Part shown: positions 43,800-54,755 of the stretch, piece after piece
How the letters are laid out: each line of letters opens with the position of its first letter
Numbering within the stretch: position 1 is the stretch's first letter
Made by a program: the position numbers and the translations under genes
NCBI GenBank assembly: GCA_029216955.1
Contig: JANAVB010006999.1
Location: 1,978,431 to 2,042,430 of the forward strand
Reading direction: 5' to 3'
Source of the DNA: Iris pallida
Taxonomy: Eukaryota > Streptophyta > Magnoliopsida > Asparagales > Iridaceae
DNA length: 64,000 nucleotides
The notes under the pieces: generated by a model
What the model saw: only the letters and a program-made list of their open reading frames with translations
Told to the model about the DNA's origin: nothing
Database searches by the model: none

Positions 43800-44126
43800 T
43801 CAAAGTCGCTCGTCATTCCAAAATCCAAGATCAACAATGTTTCCTTCAGGAAGATGCTTCTGACTCCTAGGCCCGCCGATCAAGGTGCCAACCCTCTCGC
43901 CCATGATGGCCTTGGCAATATTCCTAGGTTTGTTCAGGTTGAATACGACAACTGCAAGGTTTGAAATTAGTTAAAGATGCTTGAAATCGTATCGAAAGCT
44001 ATATATATGCAAACTCAACCCTAGTTTATACTAGGGATATTGTTTTCTTGGCAGAGTGTTTTGGCAGTCATGTCCATTACTGAGAGATCCTTTGTAGTCA
44101 CATCTTGGTAGCGTAGAGCGTCTAGA
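43800..44126 (-). pseudogene. Last exons of a plastid-type uridylate (UMP) kinase, partial
   Basis: The upstream exon (about 44126-44032) reads LDALRYQDVTTKDLSVMDMT and onward to LCQENNIP, ending A before GTATAA. The intron is 44031-43952, ending CTTGCAG. The next exon starts at 43951 in matching phase and reads VVFNLNKPRNIAKAIMGERV then GTLIGG, the C-terminal signature of the PyrH-type UMP kinase. The usual ending is replaced by about 22 unrelated codons before a TGA (43800-43802). The enzyme makes UDP from UMP. The rest of the gene is absent. It lies 480 bp upstream, in the same orientation, of the helicase exon, with which it has no known link. Confidence 0.8.
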
Positions 44127-44575
44127 AGGTGAGTGTTTGATAACTCTTGCTTGGATTAAAGTATTTGAGTAAGAGGAGGATTAATAAAAATATTATAGTT
44201 ATCAAAATATCCTTATTACAATTGTCATAAAATTAAATTTGATTGAAATTTTAATTAAAACTTATCAAAATATTCAAAAATGAGTAAGATACGGAGCAAC
44301 ATGTTGAAAGCATAAAAAATCATAAAAAATTATGATATTTTATATAACAAATAAGGTGTATTTATGATTTTTTTTTAACAAAACTCCTTAATTCCTCTCG
44401 TTAATCATGTGATTTGGGAGGTTAAAAAATAGACAAAAAGGAGTTAAACAAACCCCTACTTAACCCTCTATAACCCCCCTCCTAAACTCCCACCCACAAA
44501 CTAAGTATGGTTTTTTATATTTTTTCTCACTTAACTTTTCCTCACACCCTCTTAACCCTCAATCCATGCAGACCC
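44127..44575. other. AT-rich spacer
   Basis: No gene. A-rich and T-rich runs, with a CT-rich stretch at 44450-44570. It may contain a decayed small transposon, but no clear terminal repeats were found. Confidence 0.4.
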
Positions 44576-44579
44576 TAAG

Positions 44580-44972
44580 GTATTGTTTGGGAAGAGGAAA
44601 AAATATAGGAAGGAAAATGTTGAGGAAAAATGAGTGAAAAATTTAAAGTAATGGTGTTTGGGAAGGGGGATAGAAGAAAAGGGAGAGGATTTTAGGAGGA
44701 AAATGGAGGGAGTTGAGAGGATTGTGGGAGAAACTACCCATCTACCTTTCAAAAAAGTTAGTTTCATTTATGATTTGAAAAAGTCAAGGATCGAATGGTA
44801 ATTATTTCTATCTCCACAAACAAATAAAATATTATTTTTAGAATTTTCCTTCCTCTACTTTTTGGTCATCCAAACAAGTGATTTTTTTTATTTTACCATT
44901 ATTTTACTCTCCGCTATTTTCTTTCCCTTCAAATTTTCGTTCCCCTCCTCAAAAATGATCCCAAACACAATG
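44580..44972. mobile_element. MITE-like foldback element, about 390 bp
   Basis: The ends are imperfect inverted repeats: GTATTGTTTGGGA at the left and the reverse complement of TCCCAAACACAATG at the right. TAAG (44576-44579 and 44973-44976) or the shorter TAA flanks both sides. A TAA duplication and GTTTGGG ends suggest a Tourist-like (PIF/Harbinger) MITE. The interior is purine-rich on the left and pyrimidine-rich on the right, compatible with a long hairpin. Confidence 0.55.
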
Positions 44973-44976
44973 TAAG

Positions 44977-45466
44977 ATGGAGGAGAGAGAAAAGAGACAC
45001 TGCTCACCAGATCTAGAAAACCCACGTGAGATGCTCAACCCGAGGCGGTGATTGACGGGGTCTGCGCTTCGAGGAGATCGACGGAGGTCAGCGACCACCA
45101 CTGGAGGAGGAAGGTGACAGAAAGGCGTCGACTCCGTCGGCCGAATAGTTGGTCAACGGTGATACCGGGACGAGCACGACACCATGGTCGAGCCTAGAGG
45201 CACGGGGTTCTATCGAAGCACAATAGGCGAGGAACGACTGCTAGGTTTAGGAGAACTTCGACGTCTCCAGGCACGATGAGGTGGTCGGATCAAGCAGTTC
45301 GAGACTGAAGACGTCGGCAGGTTCGAGGACAGCCATGAATCCAAGAGGCGGACGATGGGCGCAAGAACGAGGAACTGCAGTTCTGAAGCCGAGTGCGAGG
45401 TCATATCTAGAGAGGTAAAAGCCGAGGAAGAACGACAGAAACCTACGAGGTTGGCAGCGCTCCAGG
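44977..45466. other. GC-rich, exon-like patch
   Basis: Base composition rises sharply compared with the neighbours. No protein was recognised in any frame; the 64-codon minus-strand frame at 45210-45404 is weak. The patch continues after element E at 49541-49612. It could be a first exon or leader of a lost gene. Confidence 0.4.
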
Positions 45467-48400
45467 TGTCACGACCCGCACCCAGAGGATGGCGGCGCTC
45501 CAGGTGTTACGACAGAAAACTATAGCCTATATCTTCTTAACCTATAGTAGGCTCGTAGCAGCACTTTAAGTCGAGCACCACTACGACATCGTACTAATTG
45601 TGACTTCTGACCTGCATGGGCCACCACTAAAAATATGTCATGACCCGCACCCAGAATAAGGGCACAAGTACGAAACAACGTCCCAGCCTACGTCGCAGAA
45701 ACGGCGTAGAACGCTGTCTAGGTCTACTATCTATCAATAGTTATAATATCAAACCCTATCGAGAATGGTCAACTCCGAACGGAGGACAAGCAATGACAAT
45801 ATAATATACTCAATCACAAACTCTAAGGATGACGATAGATAATACTGAAAGATAAAGACAACAAGATTTATAAATATCATTCTGAAAATCCAACACAGAA
45901 TAATACAAGTCCAAAATCTCTGAGTCAACAATCTCAAAATAAATAACTAACAATAATAACAAGCCAAAGTAATCTGGAGACAAAGTCCAGTACTATACTA
46001 AAATCAGCTAAACTATACCAAGGCCTCATCTGCTAGAGCTAGCCCCTGCTGCACTAGGGTCTCCAACTCTATACCAACCACGTCATGAGGACCGTAATAG
46101 GTAGGGCACTCCTCCTCATCATCTGTAATATTTTCAATATGTCCAATTAGGACGAGAACGAGTACAAAATCTCAAACAACAGTTCTAGTTAGACAATATT
46201 GAAAATGTAGTAGTAGATAGAGAGAATATACTAGGTAAAGTAGAACGTACATGCATCCTGGCAGGGTATATCAAAATTATAAATGAGAAGGGTAAGAGAA
46301 CATTGTATATCATGTACGAAAATTTGGAACTGCTATCTATGTGAGTTTAGCACTAGTTTTAACATGTGATCGGCTTAGAACTTGATACAATGTTTGGCCT
46401 GGCTAATCATACGTGAGTGTATGATTAACACTATACAGTGATGATACAATGGTGATATAATAATAATACAATGCTGGTACTGTGGGGTATTGATCACATA
46501 TCTACGCTAACACCCTCATCCCTGACTAGTATAGTGGATCCAGTCATGACACGTCATGACACGTATTCTCTGTGAAGTAGTTCTCCTTCACAGGAATCGT
46601 GTCTATACAATGAACAAGGAACAAGGAAGACTTGCACAAGGCATACCATATATAAGAGGAATAACATCTTATGACGGGATCCAGACAAATACCAATCCGT
46701 GTGAACAATGTGTCAAGAGAACAAGGATATCTACACTAAATACTAGAAATAAAGACGATATCATAAAACAGAAATATTTCAAAGAATGTACTCGCCTGGT
46801 ACCCTAAATGACTGATGAAAACAAATGTCTGAACTGGAGTATCAAAATCCTAGTTAAAGCAATTACAGATTATGATGTATTCAAATATAAGGTAAATGAA
46901 GTGTACGATGCAATCTATATGATTTCTAAGTCAATCTAGGCCAAAGTCAACTCTAAGTCAAACCTGGTCAACTGTCTAGGTCAAACTAGGAGTCAAGGTT
47001 AAGCTTTAGGGTTTTGGTCAAACTTAGATTAGTGGTCAACATATATGATACTTAGGATATATTAATATATATACATACCACATATATCCTTACCCATATA
47101 GTACCACCCTAACACATACATATAGATATCATATATCAAGTATATACATATCCTCACTATGAACCATAACCTATATCTATATACTCTCATAATATATATA
47201 GATACTATATAACCCAAAAATATATACCTATCTATAGAACCCTTCCACAATCTAACATCACCTACTCAAACTCAAACACTTAGACACTAACCCACTAACA
47301 CTAGGATACCATATCAACCTTAGTCATATCGACATCCCAATACCAATACCTTTGTTGGAATCCAATACCTTAACTTGGGTAAACCTAACCTTACTTTGAT
47401 ATCTTGATACCTTACCTTAGTACCTTGATATCATAGCTTGGTCATAAGGTAAACTAATCATTTACCTTGAAGGTAAAGGTAATTCATATTTACCTTAAAA
47501 TACTAATTTGGTATCATGAGATACCAAGATACCCCTCAATTATCTAATTAACTAACTATATAATGTACTAACATAACATATTAACTAATATCTAACATAT
47601 AACCTATAGAGACTAACTTGCTAACATACTAATATCTAGAACTAACATAACCCACTAACATATCAATATCTAACATACTAGATATCTAACATCAAACTAT
47701 CTAACAACATATCAAATATCTAACAAAATACTAACCTCTACTATCTAACTAACACTCATACTAACAAATATTATCTAACAATAATATATATATATGTACT
47801 ATATCATACATATACTCTATGATACCTACATTCACTTAATATTCATACTACATAGGTTCATAAGTAACACAAAATGCCAATGTCGTATAGTCACTCTTCT
47901 ACTTAAAACCAATACTGTACCAATTGGGACGTCACTAAATTCTAGGATTAAAGTATGTTGTAGCCCTTTGTATTAGCTTTCCGAAACTTCAAACGGGTCA
48001 TATTTTCGTGTCCGGAAGCTCCCAGAATCGCGAAAACACTGAAACGCGTTCGTCTTTCGTACAGCTGACACTCAAACAATTCTACATAATGTTCTAGAAC
48101 GATTTTGGCTTATTAAAATATATATTTGGAAAGCTAACTTCGATACGGTTCTTTTTAAAAAATGGAAGATTAATCGGAATTCTGAGCTAAAAGTTATGGC
48201 ATTTTTAATTTGCTATGGTTACTAAAAACGTGGATGAATATTATGACGAATTTGGGTTATTTTGGACAAAAGAAACACATGTAGGACAAGATACTTGGAT
48301 ACCAACATAGGTATCCAAGTGAAACTCATTCTAACCATCCTAACTAATATCAATCCACTCTCTAACCATTCTAAACTGAATTTAAAACACAATTAATCCT

Positions 48401-49540
48401 ATTAGGCAATAAACCAAACACATGGGGTGTCCTAATTTGGGATCTATCAAGTAGGACACAAAATACATATCTAAAATCCTCAAGAGAGCTCCAAATGGCC
48501 TCAAACTTGAATCTAAAAGGGTACATGCATGGGGATGGATCCTATGGATTCAAAACTAACTAATATGCATTGAAAATCAATTTAGAGGGTTGATTTTACC
48601 TATTGGGAGTGGGATCCCAATGATACTCTCAAGGACACGGCTCCTATACGAAGATTCTTCCAAAATGAACACTCCTCCTTGCACTTTGATCCAAATCTTT
48701 TCTAGCACCCACCCTTGATAGTATGAGAAGGTTGGATGGAAGTTTTCGTGGAGGAATGAAGAGATTTGAAGATCAAATCAAAGAGGGAAGCTCTCTAATT
48801 TGGGAAGAACACTTTGTGAAGGAAAAGAGGCAAGATAGAATGAAATAAAAGGAAGGGAGGCTAACCTACCTATAGTGGCTGCCATTAAACCCTATTAGGC
48901 CTTGGAGGAAAGCCCATTATGGCCTCAACTAGTCCTCTTGGTTAATTTTAAGTTAGGTTCAAGTTTGGGATCAAAATGGTTAAATTTAAGCCTCTAACTT
49001 AACCAATCTAACAAGTGGGATTAGGCTAAACTTACTAACTTAATTAGTGGGGTTTGTGGGTCATGACTAACTAATCTTGGGGTCCCGTTTAGAGTCTAAG
49101 CTACCCGAGTCACTAACACAAGTCGGAACGAAACGAAACTCAAACCCGACTAAACAAATCCCGTAAAATTAATATTAAAATATAAAAATTCTCAAAATAT
49201 TAAAATATGAAAAATGACCAAAATCACAATACATCAATTTAAATATTATTAAAATAATCTAAAATTCACTAATTAATCAAAATCCTAAATAATTCAAAAG
49301 TCACAAAATGACCAAAATATCCTTAGCCTAGAAAATAGAAATTTGCTAATCTAAATACTTGGTTAGGTCTCCGTGGTCATGGTTAGTCTCTAGGCTAAAC
49401 AGTTTCTAGGGTTGTACTAGCAAAACAGCAAAATCATAATACACCAATTTAAATGGTATTAAGTAAATTAAAATTCACTAAAATTATGAAAAACTGAGAA
49501 ATGACAAAATTACCCTTGATTTTAAAAACAGGTAGTTACA
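45467..49540 (-). mobile_element. Element E: LTR element of the A/D family with deleted 3' LTR
   Basis: On the minus strand the 5' LTR runs from 49540 (TGTAACTACCTG) to 45636 (GTGCGGGTCATGACA), 3905 bp. About 130 bp of interior follow (45635-45505), with AGTGGTGGCCCATGCAGG as in element A. Then a 19-bp filler (45504-45486) leads to the last 19 bp of a 3' LTR (45485-45467). CCAGG at 45462-45466 and 49541-49545 is a perfect TSD, so the outer edges are original. There is no coding sequence. A TTGAC/GTCAA cluster lies at 46925-47030. Confidence 0.75.
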
Positions 49541-49545
49541 CCAGG

Positions 49546-49874
49546 ATCGGAATGGCTTGTTGGCGGAGTGGTGGCTCAATGAGGACTAGAACCATTGGAC
49601 GTGATGAGCTTTTGTCATGCCCCGCATCCAGTATACATCGCAGTATCGACAAGTTGAGATTTTTTGGACTAGAATGATTCTTAGGCACTGGTTAGAAGGA
49701 TTCCTAAGTAAAATATAATTATGTATGGAGAAGAATGTCATTTATATTTTCATTATCTAAAACCAGTCGACCATATCTAAAACTACATTCACATTCTATT
49801 TATATTTCTCTCTCTTCATCTAATAATTTCTTTAGAATTTCCAATCTCCTTTTTTTATCCAATAAATCTCGTCA
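49546..49874 (+). other. Sequence between element E and the SKP1-like pseudogene
   Basis: GC-rich to 49612, then AT-rich. TGTCATGCCCCGCATCCAG at 49613 resembles the outer edge of an A/D/E-type LTR but is not followed by a recognisable LTR. A TATA-like TATTTATATTTC near 49798-49809 and CT-rich leader precede the SKP1-like ATG. Confidence 0.45.
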
Positions 49875-50136
49875 ATGGCTTCCGAAGCAAGGAAGATGGT
49901 CATGCTGAAGAGTTCTAACGGAGAGGAGTTTAAGGTGGAGGCGACGGTTGCCATGACGTCTTCGGCCATATGCCACATGTTCGAGGACGGATGCGTGCAC
50001 ATAGTACATGATCCCACTCTACAACGTCAATGGCAGGATTCTCTCCATAGTTATCCAATATTGTAGGAAGCATGCTGCGTCGGAAGGTGTCGATGGTGAT
50101 GATATCAAGGCTTGGGATGCCACCTTCGCCAAGTTC
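49875..50136 (+). pseudogene. SKP1-like gene fragment, frameshifted and interrupted
   Basis: The start reads MASEARKMVMLKSSNGEEFK then VEATVAMTSSAICHMFEDGC, the N-terminal BTB/POZ fold of plant SKP1 (ASK) proteins, which link cullin-1 to F-box proteins. A frameshift at about 49990-50015 moves the family pattern to another frame: IPLYNVNGRILSIVIQYCRK, then DDIKAWDATFAKF. The reading is cut at 50136 by a copia element and resumes after its TSD at 63203 with DHAVLYDVLL. The C-terminal helices that bind the F-box are not recognisable beyond that. Confidence 0.85.
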
Positions 50137-50721
50137 TGTTGGCAATATATACTGTTTTGAGCAAAAGCTCAAGTCCAATTTTTACTTAGAGATTCAAGGC
50201 TCCTCCTCATTTATTTTTGACCGTTATAAACCCAATAAATTGGTAACATTTGACATCTTAAATCCTGTCCAGATATACTGTATCACATGTTTTTATTTGA
50301 ATTATTTGTAACGTTTAATTCTTTATTGGCTGGATTAAATTGCTTTCAATCTCCATTACTCCATGACCGTTGGAGAAAAGCCTATATATTGAGGCCTATC
50401 TCAATACTTCGGGATACACCAAAATTCCTTTACGAATACTCTCTTCTCTAATCTCGTCTTTTCCGATCCGAGCTTTCCTTTCTTCGTTGTTGCTATGGGC
50501 AGAGCTAAGTCATGGTCACTTTCTCTTCGTCGTGTGCGGCAAGGAGATTCCGGTGGAGCAGAAATTTTACCACTAGGAGCGTTCGGATACGGTCTGCACA
50601 TAGACCCGGACTAACTCTTAGGGCAGTGCTACGTGCGCGACTTCCCCGGAGGCCGGTAACATTTACATATTTTATTTTGTTTGCATATTTCTAAGTGAAG
50701 AATATTGAAAAAAATCCAACA
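50137..50721 (+). repeat. 5' LTR of the outer copia element
   Basis: Contains a TATA-like CCTATATATTGAGG at 50381-50394. The 60-68-codon ORFs here recur in the other LTR and have no recognisable content. Confidence 0.9.
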
Positions 50722-51544
50722 ATCTAAGAGTTATCCGTACAACAATAATATAGTTTTGTTAACAACATACTGTTATGAATATTATGAACTAGAAAGACCA
50801 TATGTGTTGAGACATTTATTTTCTTATGTTTTTAAGAGTAGAAATCTCTTACTACACTACATCATGTTCATGTAAAGGTTTTCCTTCTGTTACAAAGCTA
50901 AAATTAGATACAGTATTTTTTTTGTAGTGAATCTTGCTAAATTACGTCAAAGATATGCTCATTGAGCCTCAAACATTGACACAACATTGATATCCAAATT
51001 CATGCATAAACATGAATTACAACAACATTCATAGTTTATATTTCAATCATAGAATAGTACAACTACCTATGGACACTCGTCATTTACTTGTCGGACATGT
51101 GTAGATTTTTGTAATATATTTTCTATATATAGATACTTTGCAAAAACTTCTTGAGTTCTTTTTAAAGACATTCTGTTTAATTGAGTAGTAATTTTTCTTC
51201 TTCTTCTTTTTCTTTACAAGAGGTAGATGTCCACAAGGACTCTTGGATTTTATATGATTGTTGAATAATGTAGCACCTTTAATTTTGAAAGGTGTAAATA
51301 AATTTCTTCTAAGATAAATTAGTAAAATAAGTTACTGGTAATCTATAACATTTGTTGATAATTATGATTTTTAGTTAAGAGGATATAGTGGTGGAAGAAT
51401 TATATGATTCATAATATTTTGTATTAAGCATTGTCCATTTGGTAATGGAGAAGTTGCAGTGTGATCTTTGGATAAAGATTCAGCCATTTAACTTGCTTTG
51501 CATTGTTCATTTGTTAGTAGTTGAGACAATTTTAGGTAGGATTT

Positions 51545-51629
<85 letters not shown>

Positions 51630-51667
51630 TATATATATATATATATATATATTGTAAATAAAATGAG

Positions 51668-51730
<63 letters not shown>

Positions 51731-51907
51731 AAATAAAATGAGAATTTTGTTGTTAGATACACTAGATTAGATATAACTAAAGAATGAAGCCAGTTCTATT
51801 CCTAACCATCCTACTGAAAAATGTCTTCTTTAGAAGATGTGACGATATATGAGATTTTTTTATAAAAGATTTCATAATTGGTTCAACATCCTCTCTTAAG
51901 TCTAGTT
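50722..51907 (+). other. Left interior of the outer copia element
   Basis: AT-rich with no recognisable gag. No clear primer site was found after the LTR. It includes the TA microsatellites at 51549-51727 and ends in TAGTT, the TSD of the nested element. Confidence 0.6.
51549..51727. repeat. Three (TA)n tracts with a duplicated linker
   Basis: Long TA runs at about 51549-51622, 51629-51651 and 51677-51727. The last two are each followed by TTGTAAATAAAATGAGAA, so the TA tract and its linker appear to have duplicated together. Confidence 0.95.
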
Positions 51908-52776
51908 TGTTAGTCTATTTGCAAACAATCGATGGAAAAACTCAGTTGCAATCCCTAAGAAGAGATGCAAAGAAAGCAGTTGCAATCCCTAAAAAAGAGA
52001 TGCAAAGAAAGCAGTTGCAATCCCTAAAAAAGAGATGCAAATAATGCTGATTGCGTAGCCTAAACGATTAAAAAAATCGAATCGCGTTTGCAATAGCGGT
52101 TTCTCGAAGGCAACAAGAGATGATCAACAACAGTTGAGTCTCAGATTCTCGAAGGCAACAGAAAGAGGAAGGAAGAAGAAGAGCGGATCTCGCTGGGGTG
52201 TTGAACACCGGCGCTCAAAGCTATACCCGCAGTACGGATAAGCTCCCAGGAACCAGCAAGTTCAGGAGAACTTCTGGAACGCTCGTAAGTCAATATTTGA
52301 GACTTGAACGGGCTTCCTGGACTTAACAGACTCCCTCAACTCTCTTCTTGGTGCATCTTTCAAAGGAGGCCAAGGGGCTCTATTTATAGAGTGGAGTTGA
52401 GACTTCACCTCTTCTCCTATCCGATGTGGGACTAAAATACCAATACTCAAAAATAGAGTTTGATATTTTAGATCATCCCACAATCAGCATAGAAGTGTGC
52501 CAGTCCACGCCTACCCCCCGAACCCTCCCGTGCATGCACGAGACATCTTGGAGTCCGCGTCCGAGTCCGAGTCCGCACAATAAAAATTAACTTGCATCCT
52601 TGTTGGATTTAATCCTTTTTCCTTCTAGGAAAATACTTCCACATGGCACAAACTTGTGCCCCACTACACCTCATGTGCACACCTCAACACAAGCAATGCA
52701 TTATATTGAGATACTCACCATTTGGTGTAGCCGATGTGGGACTATCTTTTCTAGTCCAAAGGCAAAAACACCAACA
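51908..52776 (-). repeat. 3' LTR of the nested copia element
   Basis: Contains three units of about 35 bp (GTTGCAATCCCTAAAAAAGA and onward) at 51942-52040. A minus-strand TATA box (CTATAAATAGAGCC) lies near 52379-52392. Confidence 0.93.
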
Positions 52777-52787
52777 ATCCCCCACAT

Positions 52788-53843
52788 ATCTCAATATATG
52801 GGTTGAGCGTTCCCCACAGTGATTGTCCATCATGCATTAGGAGAGATGTCGCTACGACTTGAATCTTCCCGCATAGGTTAAATAACAGCATGATACAAGA
52901 ATGGACTAAGCCTTGAATTCTGCACCATAACTGTAATTCTTCCTACTCACATAGTGACTTCAACTGTGCTTCTGGCTGCACATTGAAGGCCTTGTGCCAG
53001 CCTGGTTTCAGTGTATAATTTTTGGGCGTCTACAAGTTTACCCTCAAGAGACGGCCTGATATCTCTGTCCATACACTATAGGTGAGTTATATATAAAGAG
53101 TCATTGGCATGAAGCATTGCGCTTCTTTGCGGTGCTACGCCGCTATGACATGGCTGACAAAGCCAAGGCATTACCCCTACCTGGGAACCTCATCGTAGTG
53201 TCATACTACTGTAGCATGAGGTCTTAAGCCTCTTTGTAGTGCCAAACTACCCAGCATGAAGCCTTGCGCTCCCTTGTGGTGTTACGCCACTATGACATGG
53301 CTTGCAAAGCCGAGGCTTTACCCCTACCTGGGTACCTCATCGTGGTGTCATGCCACTGTAACATGAGGACACCGGCCTCTTTGTAGTGCTGCCTACATCT
53401 CTTTATTACGATTATGCAACATTAGGCTACCTGCCTATATGCGGTGCTACGCCGCCTGTAACTTGGCTAACAAAGCCGAGGCATTACCCCTACCTGGGAA
53501 CCTCATGGTGGAGTCACCCCACTGTAGCATGGAGTTGTAACACTCCTTTGTGGTTGTTGCGCCACCATGCTTCCTGTAAAGCATAACAGACCTTCACTCA
53601 GTCTGAGAACTCATTAAGGCATTATGCCATCCTTCTCACAGGATCAATTTTCCGTAGAAATTCATAGTAGACAACAGTGGTTCTGGGTCCGAAACCCTTA
53701 CATGTTCCGCAGAACAAGTGCCCACTGTTAACTAATATTTTTCCAGTCAATAGTCCTCCCTTGAATCAAAAAATTAGATATCTGGTAGATTTCTCTTTGA
53801 ACCAATAACATAAAATTATTGATAGGATTATAATGACACAATA
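52788..53843 (-). repeat. 3' untranslated region of the nested copia element with long tandem repeats
   Basis: There is no gene. About three degenerate units (146-166 bp apart) lie at 53100-53590, marked by GCGGTGCTACGCCGC near 53129, 53275 and 53441 and by TTACCCCTACCTGGGAACCT. They contain short inverted arms. Confidence 0.8.
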
Positions 53844-54755
53844 TTAGAATGCCTTCAAGCCCATCTTCCTTGCTGTGTCCTCGACCAGCTGACGCTTGAG
53901 ACCCTTCGTGAACGGATCCGCCAGGTTTTTCTGACTCCGAACATCGATCACTGCAATGACGCCCCTTTTTATGAGATCGTTCACTGCTCTGTGCTTCAAC
54001 CGCACAGTCCTCTTCTTCCCGTTGAAGAGTTCATTTGATGCCACTGCTGCTGCCGCCTGGTTGTCACAGTATATCGGAATCGCCGATATCTGAGCCCCAA
54101 CCATTGGAAGGTCATACATGAGCTCCCGAAGCCACTCTGCTTCATCTGCTGCAGCATCCAATGCAAAGAATTCAGATTCCATGGAGGAGTGAGATAACAT
54201 AGTCTGCTTCTTCGACTTCCACGATATAGCAGCTCCACCCATGGCGAAACACATATCCACCTGTGGAATATTCGCTCTCCACCTCTGAACACCAGCTAGC
54301 ATCACTGAAGCCTTCCACTACTGACGGATCTCCGCTGTAGTATAGTGCATATGTCTGAGTCTTCTTGAGATATCTCATAACACGCTTCACAGCTTTCCAA
54401 TGCTTTACGCCTGGATTGCTCGTAAATCGACTCAACATTCCCACTGCAAAGGCTATGTCAGGCCTTATGGCAGTAGTAGCGTACATCAAACTTCCGATGA
54501 CGCTAGCGTACTCCAACTGCCTGACGCTCTCCTTCGAATTTGGCTCCAGTTTCAGATCACTCCTGTACGGTGTATCAATAATAGGAAGATCTTGATACCC
54601 GTAGCGAGAGAGCATCTTCTCAATGTAATGAGACTGTGACAGCGCTATTTCAGTGCCTGTCCGGATGATCTTGAGCCCCAAGATTACGTCGGCATCCCCC
54701 AAGTCCTTCATACTGAACTTGGTCGAGAGGAATTTCTTTGTCTCTGTGACGCAAG
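53844..54755 (-). pseudogene. RT C-terminus and RNase H of the nested copia element
   Basis: The frame 54711-54172 reads MKDLGDADVILGLKI, then IGSLMYATTAIRPDIAFAVG, the RT thumb and connection. A shift near 54200-54290 leads to the RNase H frame, which ends at 53844 with GGAAISWKSKKQTMLSHSSM, ESEFFALDAAADEAEWLREL and IPIYCDNQAA, then the C-terminal NLADPFTKGL. The family catalytic acids (E in SME, D in CDN) are visible. RNase H would degrade the RNA template strand. Confidence 0.88.

Noticed and set aside
49613..49640. Start of another A/D/E-type LTR (TGTCATGCCCCGCATCCAG)
   Set aside because: Similarity ends after about 19 bases and no LTR body follows; could be chance or a tiny remnant.
50370..50576. 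68-codon ORF repeated at 62846-63052
   Set aside because: It is LTR sequence of the outer copia element, duplicated with the LTR.
51532..51762. Tyr-Ile-rich ORF
   Set aside because: Translation of the TA microsatellite.
53100..53590. Possible CRISPR-like array
   Set aside because: Units are long, degenerate and adjacent without unique spacers; the context is a plant retrotransposon 3' UTR.
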